The translations under genes and the position numbers were made by a program. From Legionellales bacterium UBA4722 (GTDB lineage: Bacteria > Pseudomonadota > Gammaproteobacteria > DSM-16500), in NCBI GenBank assembly GCA_002404295.1, contig DHJK01000019.1:21805-45512 (forward strand): a stretch of DNA of 23,708 nt, in the 5' to 3' direction. The notes under the pieces are model-generated. The model was not told where the DNA came from and ran no database searches. It saw only the letters and a list, made by a program, of their open reading frames with translations. Every line of letters begins with the position of its first letter. Within the stretch, counting starts at the first letter, position 1. Positions 19,793-23,708 of this stretch are shown piece by piece.

Positions 19793-21304
19793 GTGGAAGA
19801 ATTACGTGTCGCTATTCAGCATGGCAATTCAAAGGCTGAAATATTTAGCGATCCTGATTGTTATCTATATCTTACATTTTTAATGAAATCGGACGAATCT
19901 TTTTTTTGTCATGGCATGACTGCCTATGCCTATTTAATGGCGCTTATGCAGTTTACTGACATGCAACCTCTTAAAGAAGAAGATCAACACATAAAAGTTG
20001 TGTGTGAAATTAAAATAGATCTATTATCAAATGGAAATAAATTAACAGAGGAAGGAGAAAAATTCTTAAAGTTAATCCATCATCGTATTGTAAAATTAGG
20101 CTATCCACTTGATTATAATGACTTGGAAACATATATCTTACATTTGCCTCCTGTGGAACAATGGCTGATAAAAATTCCTTATAGATCGCCTAATAGAAAA
20201 GATTTAACCGATATCGATAAACTTTTTGATATTGTGATATCAAATATTCCTTTTTGTCATTATGAGCAAAATTCACAAGATACTGTTCGTCATGGTTTTA
20301 TTCCTTCTGCGTCTGTTATGCAGTATATACTGCAAAAAATGTCACCGAAGCCTATCCATATGATGCCTATTTTTGGAGCAGTCAGCGTGGCTACAGTGCG
20401 TCAACTGCACGCACATGGCAAGCACCCGGTATTACTGTATGGATTACATGTTAAATCTAACCCTAAAATGATTCATGCTTATCTTGCTGGCCCTTTTTTG
20501 ACATGGTTACATGATATAGTTCATGTAGTTGGGGGTAGCATGTTATCGCCTGCAGAAAGAGATATATTATTTAATGATTTTATTCCTCAGATGGAATCTT
20601 TATTGATTATAGCGCAACAACATCAAGATGATGCGTTGGTTGAAAAAATTCAACATGTCATTATGAAAGCAATCGATTTTGATTTAACGGATATCCGAAG
20701 TTTTTGTGATAATGACCGATTCATGAAATATCTTTCTAGAACATTTGGAATGGGTCGTGCTAACGCACTTTATCCCCTGAATAAAGTCGAGTATGAAAAA
20801 ATAGGCGATATAGTCGAAGATAGATTATATTTTTTATTATTAAAAATGCATCATGAGTTAACACCAGGAAAACAAAAAATATTTTGGTCTAACGTCATAG
20901 ATACTATACAAATAGGAAAGCATTATAGAGAGATACATATTGTAAATGCTATTAAACAAGTTGCTAGAGCGTCAGCAAACCTTCCAAAAGAATACTTACA
21001 ATCTTGCTATTTCGAATTGAGTATGAATGAATGTCAAAGGTGGTTAGTCATTATTGATCCTTCAAAAACGAGCGCGGAAGCCTGGGAAACTATTTTTAAA
21101 GAGAAAAAAGAATATCAATTTTCTAAATTGGCATCGCGGGGTTGGATTGCATTTTTTCATCCCTATCTCCCGTTGACTCCTGAAATGAGAGCTTCATTTA
21201 AAGCAGTCCTGGATGAGAGAATTTTACAATTAACCCAATTAAAATCAATAGATCTGGATTCTAAATTAGAAACGCAAGCGGAGGTGATCCCAATGCTTAG
21301 GTGA
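19793..21304 (+). CDS. Unrecognised 503-residue protein (3' part of a frameshifted gene)
   Basis: The intact frame from GTG 19793 encodes 503 residues that I do not recognise. The same frame is open back to 19487, without an ATG, GTG or TTG, yet codes plausible protein (for example LSDSLFQFIQKNAYIPHFLSK), so the real N-terminus is probably upstream and in another frame at ATG 19431. The middle of the protein has a conserved-looking stretch with HVKSNPKMIHAYLAG and a WLHDIVHVVGG motif containing His-Asp and a second His four residues on. A metal-binding hydrolase is one possibility, but this is only a guess. There is no signal peptide or membrane segment, and the N-terminal part is Lys/Arg-rich. 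It could be a secreted effector or an enzyme. No neighbouring gene fixes its function. Confidence 0.75.
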   Translation: MEELRVAIQHGNSKAEIFSDPDCYLYLTFLMKSDESFFCHGMTAYAYLMALMQFTDMQPLKEEDQHIKVVCEIKIDLLSNGNKLTEEGEKFLKLIHHRIVKLGYPLDYNDLETYILHLPPVEQWLIKIPYRSPNRKDLTDIDKLFDIVISNIPFCHYEQNSQDTVRHGFIPSASVMQYILQKMSPKPIHMMPIFGAVSVATVRQLHAHGKHPVLLYGLHVKSNPKMIHAYLAGPFLTWLHDIVHVVGGSMLSPAERDILFNDFIPQMESLLIIAQQHQDDALVEKIQHVIMKAIDFDLTDIRSFCDNDRFMKYLSRTFGMGRANALYPLNKVEYEKIGDIVEDRLYFLLLKMHHELTPGKQKIFWSNVIDTIQIGKHYREIHIVNAIKQVARASANLPKEYLQSCYFELSMNECQRWLVIIDPSKTSAEAWETIFKEKKEYQFSKLASRGWIAFFHPYLPLTPEMRASFKAVLDERILQLTQLKSIDLDSKLETQAEVIPMLR

Positions 21305-21329
21305 TCGGTTTTTTAGAAATCGTATTTAA

Positions 21330-21422
21330 AACCAACGTCTAAATGCTATATCTAAAGACGATGCGACTTCTGCGGAGGTTGCTGCTAATGCTGCCTCATC
21401 TGCACTCATGGCTAGGCTTTAA
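21330..21422 (+). pseudogene. Possible gene remnant downstream of the 503-residue frame
   Basis: A 30-codon frame encodes LNAISKDDATSAEV followed by an Ala-rich helix ending at TAA 21420-21422. It has no start codon or ribosome-binding site of its own in frame. A perfect anti-16S match (GGAGGTGATC, 21280-21289) lies upstream inside the end of the preceding gene, next to an ATG that is followed by stop after two codons. The stretch could be the decayed tail of a gene or chance. The other frames also contain stops. Confidence 0.2.
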
Positions 21423-21499
21423 TATATCAGAAAATTGCGAGCAGAGGCTTGTGCAATTGCGCAGACCTGATGAACTCCTGTAGGCTTTTATTTGTACAT

Positions 21500-22423
21500 C
21501 TAATGAAGCTTTTTCTTTAACGCTAGGAGTGTTTCAAGCGGCAATTCAGTTATTTTTGTTATTAGTGCAAGATCATAGCCTTCAGATAACAGACGTTCGG
21601 CAATGATGTTTTTTTCTTTTTCTATGCCTTTTTCTATACCTTTCTCCATGCCTTTTTGTTCAAACCGTTGTGCAAGTGTCATTGCTTCACCTCTTAGATT
21701 GCCAGTCAAATGTTCTTGGACTTTTTGGACAAATAGTTTCTCATCGTCAATATCAAGCGCATTTATGAGGTAGTTTAGCACGATTTTACAGTAACTTTCA
21801 CCTTGTTGTTGCTCAATATTTTTTAGCCAGGGAAGCAAAACATCATAAAAAGCTACAGCATTGCGGACGACCGAGCGATATTTCAGTGTAAATTCAACCA
21901 GCCCAGCCCAGACGTGCTGTCTGATTTCTTGCTCATCGAGACGAGCCAGATCGATTAGCTGAAAAGGCTTGAACATTATTTGCCTAGCAAGATTTTCTTC
22001 TTCTCCAAATAAGCCATAGATGTCCGTGGGTGCGTTCCAAGGTTTTTCTCCGCTATAGACAACCATAGGGTAAACTAATGGCAAAGGATCATTTGGGTGT
22101 TTTTTACGGTGTAGCTCGATTGCTCTGACAGTATAGACCAATAACCGGAATGCCATATATTTATCTATCTCGCTCTGGTGTTCGCACAGAATGTAAAGGT
22201 AGGCTGGGGACTCGCCAAGCATGACCGAGTAAAGCAAGTCAGCCTCTGTTGATTGGTATGCCTCATCAATGAATGTGCTTTTCTCTAATGATAATGTTGT
22301 AAGATCAAGCTTGCTGAGTAATGCGGTAGGCAAGTGCCCCTTAAAAAAATCACTCGCTACCCGAATGTCTGACATCGATGTGCGAAACAATTTATCGTGC
22401 GGCTGATGAATAATGTTGACCAC
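21500..22423 (-). CDS. Rpn family recombination-promoting nuclease / putative transposase
   Basis: The protein has the signature of the Rpn/Transposase_31 family: an HDKLF opening (PHDKLFRTSM), then TEADLLYSV and YLYILCEHQS, which carry the D and ExQ residues of a PD-(D/E)XK nuclease core (Asp62, Glu81 and Gln83 counted from this start). The C-terminal third is helical with a repeated EKG-EK pattern and ends in basic leucine-rich sequence. E. coli RpnA-type proteins cut DNA and promote RecA-independent recombination; a family member may act as a selfish or defence element. I prefer GTG 22423 because AAGGA lies 7 bases before it; the open frame reaches a GTG at 22459 without a binding site. 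It is not flanked by terminal repeats, so not a recognisable transposon. Confidence 0.85.
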   Translation of the reverse strand: MVNIIHQPHDKLFRTSMSDIRVASDFFKGHLPTALLSKLDLTTLSLEKSTFIDEAYQSTEADLLYSVMLGESPAYLYILCEHQSEIDKYMAFRLLVYTVRAIELHRKKHPNDPLPLVYPMVVYSGEKPWNAPTDIYGLFGEEENLARQIMFKPFQLIDLARLDEQEIRQHVWAGLVEFTLKYRSVVRNAVAFYDVLLPWLKNIEQQQGESYCKIVLNYLINALDIDDEKLFVQKVQEHLTGNLRGEAMTLAQRFEQKGMEKGIEKGIEKEKNIIAERLLSEGYDLALITKITELPLETLLALKKKLH

Positions 22424-22507
22424 TGTCTTGTCCTTATATTGTTGTCTTTTTTTAATCACGACATTGGTGCATTTCTAAATGTGCGTGGGCCACTGTCTGT
22501 TTTAAGG

Positions 22508-22918
22508 TTAATGCGCTTGTTTCATCTCGGATGGTGCCATCAATGCAAAACGAAACATTTCTGTTTGTTTTGCCGCCGTTGTAAAAATTCCGGTATGAAT
22601 GTCAGAAAAATAAATGATAGCTGCAGGAACAAATAATTCATTCGCTAAACACACTCCATGAATGAAATGATAATCAGGTATTTCAAATAATATGGGACCT
22701 AATTTGTTTAATGTAATCCCTAAACGTTTTGACATTTCATTTTTCATAACGTCTATCATAGCCAGTAATTCGGGGCGATCGGTTATATTATAGATCATAT
22801 CATGTCCTTTCATGGTAAGGATCTTGTTGGTATCCACCAGGTTAAAAAAATAATTAAAGGGTTCTTTCAAATCTTTCGATTGCAGTACAAGTGCTTTTAA
22901 TTGGTCGATTTCGTTCAT
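22508..22918 (-). CDS. Hypothetical protein (136 aa)
   Basis: I do not recognise this 136-residue protein. It begins MNEIDQLKALVLQSKD, is probably mixed alpha/beta and has no signal peptide. The second half contains a run of hydrophobic residues (VPAAIIYFSDIHTGIF) that is too short and polar for a clear membrane anchor. The start is ATG 22918 with AAGGA at 22925-22929, 6 bases away. It is 84 bases upstream of the nuclease gene on the same strand, so the two may share a transcript. There is no evidence for a toxin-antitoxin pair beyond the small size and spacing. Confidence 0.7.
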   Translation of the reverse strand: MNEIDQLKALVLQSKDLKEPFNYFFNLVDTNKILTMKGHDMIYNITDRPELLAMIDVMKNEMSKRLGITLNKLGPILFEIPDYHFIHGVCLANELFVPAAIIYFSDIHTGIFTTAAKQTEMFRFALMAPSEMKQAH

Positions 22919-23077
22919 TTTTATTCCTTACTTTGTATTCATAAATCTTATGTGGTTTATTTGAAAGACGCTTTACGTGCAATATTTTTTTGCTCATAAT
23001 CATCATTTAGGCCGTATTGGCCACCTTATGCGTGGCTAATTTAATATAAATATGATGGAGATAACTTTGGCATTTAG

Positions 23078-23111
23078 ACTCGCCGGTACCCGGTATAATG
23101 AACCGGCAAGT
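23078..23111. repeat. Inverted repeat in the gap after the 150-residue gene
   Basis: GCCGGT (23082-23087) and ACCGGC (23102-23107) form a GC-rich stem with a 14-base loop in otherwise AT-rich DNA; one mismatch apart, ACT and AGT extend it. It lies 14 bases past the stop codon of the - strand gene at 23126, where a terminator would be expected, but no T tract follows on the - strand. It may be a Rho-dependent stop, an RNA-stabilising hairpin or a decayed repeat. Confidence 0.4.
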
Positions 23112-23125
23112 TTAATGCTTTTACA

Positions 23126-23578
23126 CTAATCACACTTTTCTAACAGCTCCAGCAGTATTTCTTGTATCCCCTTTTTTGTCTCAGCAGATACCGTATCAGA
23201 TGGGCTCGCTGCATGAGTCATCGCCAACAGAAAATCATTGTAATACCATGGGAAACCAAGGACTTTGAAAGGATAAATCGCATTGCAAACCATTTCTGCA
23301 ATTGCTACCGATAACTCTTCAAGCTTGCCTTGCTGTTGACTTAGATTGCTGTAGCGTAAAAAAGCAGCAAGATAAGGTCTGTAAGACCTTGTTTTGCTCC
23401 CTTCCGCCAATACAGCTGTATAACTAAGCCCAACTAGCGTGCAAAGTTGCCGCTTGTAATCGGTAGAAAAATCATCAGAAAGACTGCTTCGCTTTTCCAA
23501 AGCTGCGTGAATTAGATATGCAAGATGTGAAACGGGATTGCTTGGACGTGATGAAACCGCTAATATCTGTTTAGCCAT
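23126..23578 (-). CDS. Hypothetical protein (150 aa)
   Basis: This protein is unrecognised. It starts MAKQILAVSSRPSNPVSH, is mainly helical, and has an aromatic block (FPWYYNDFLL) late in the sequence, followed by a Ser/Thr-containing link and a Leu/Glu-rich helix ending ELLEKCD. The open frame extends to 23683, but ATG 23578 is preceded by AAGAGG 5 bases upstream (complement of 23584-23589) and is preferred. No signal peptide in this version; the longer version would begin with a basic hydrophobic segment. There is a gap of about 200 bases between it and the next - strand gene. Confidence 0.65.
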   Translation of the reverse strand: MAKQILAVSSRPSNPVSHLAYLIHAALEKRSSLSDDFSTDYKRQLCTLVGLSYTAVLAEGSKTRSYRPYLAAFLRYSNLSQQQGKLEELSVAIAEMVCNAIYPFKVLGFPWYYNDFLLAMTHAASPSDTVSAETKKGIQEILLELLEKCD

Positions 23579-23650
23579 TTTTGCCTCTTTAGTCAGGTAA
23601 TGATGGTTAGTACTAGCCTCGTGTTGAAGGCACAGGCTGGTACGCTTTCT

Positions 23651-23707
23651 AAGCCAGAAGAATAGTCGCCCAATTAAAAGCATTCATTCTTCTGGCTTTC
23701 CTTTTTT
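23651..23707 (+). terminator. Hairpin with T tail at the right end
   Basis: AAGCCAGAAGAAT (23651-23663) pairs perfectly with ATTCTTCTGGCTT (23686-23698) over 13 bases around a 22-base loop, and TCCTTTTTTG follows at 23699. This has the form of an intrinsic terminator on the + strand, but no + strand gene precedes it in the window. It instead lies about 70-120 bases upstream of the - strand gene at 23578, so a 5' leader hairpin or one end of a mobile-element-type inverted repeat are alternatives. Confidence 0.45.
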
Positions 23708-23708
23708 G

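Noticed and set aside
21500..22459. An insertion sequence around the nuclease gene
   Set aside because: No terminal inverted repeats or target-site duplications were found; the family is often annotated as transposase but is not known to form standard elements.
22397..22636. A 79-codon + strand frame across the nuclease start and the 136-residue gene
   Set aside because: It is antisense to two supported genes and has no start signal.

Overview
The window looks like a piece of the chromosome of an AT-rich, host-associated gammaproteobacterium, most likely in the order Legionellales (a Coxiella-, Berkiella- or Legionella-like bacterium). This is an inference. It rests on a two-U-box protein of the kind delivered into eukaryotic hosts, on orthologues of two gammaproteobacterial housekeeping genes (erpA and a hemJ-type gene), on palindromic intergenic repeats of the Rickettsia/Legionella type, and on several proteins I cannot place. 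No rRNA, tRNA, CRISPR array or complete insertion sequence was seen.

Layout. 1-2068: half of a palindromic repeat, a + strand gene for a eukaryote-like U-box protein (170-1936), then a complete copy of the palindrome. 2069-2941: two divergent core genes, hemJ (- strand, haem synthesis) and erpA (+ strand, iron-sulfur delivery). 2938-18864: one enormous - strand gene for a 5308-residue secreted TpsA/filamentous-haemagglutinin-like adhesin, two thirds of the window. It has a signal peptide, a TPS secretion domain, three families of internal repeats, a (PT)n linker and an unusual terminal cysteine. It overlaps the end of erpA by 4 bases. 19040-19246: a small gene upstream of the adhesin. 19431-21304: a + strand gene that appears broken by a one-base loss in a T tract near its 5' end; most of it (19793-21304) is an intact 503-codon frame of unknown function. 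21305-21499: a non-coding or decayed stretch. 21500-23578: three - strand genes, namely an Rpn/PD-(D/E)XK nuclease and two small unrecognised proteins. 23651-23707: a strong hairpin with a T tail.

How the genes work together. HemJ and ErpA both serve haem and Fe-S metabolism and share a short divergent promoter region. The adhesin would need an outer-membrane TpsB transporter, which is absent here. The U-box protein and the frameshifted gene fit the accessory, effector-like content of an intracellular bacterium. The adhesin repeats and the possible T-tract slippage are the most evolutionarily active features.
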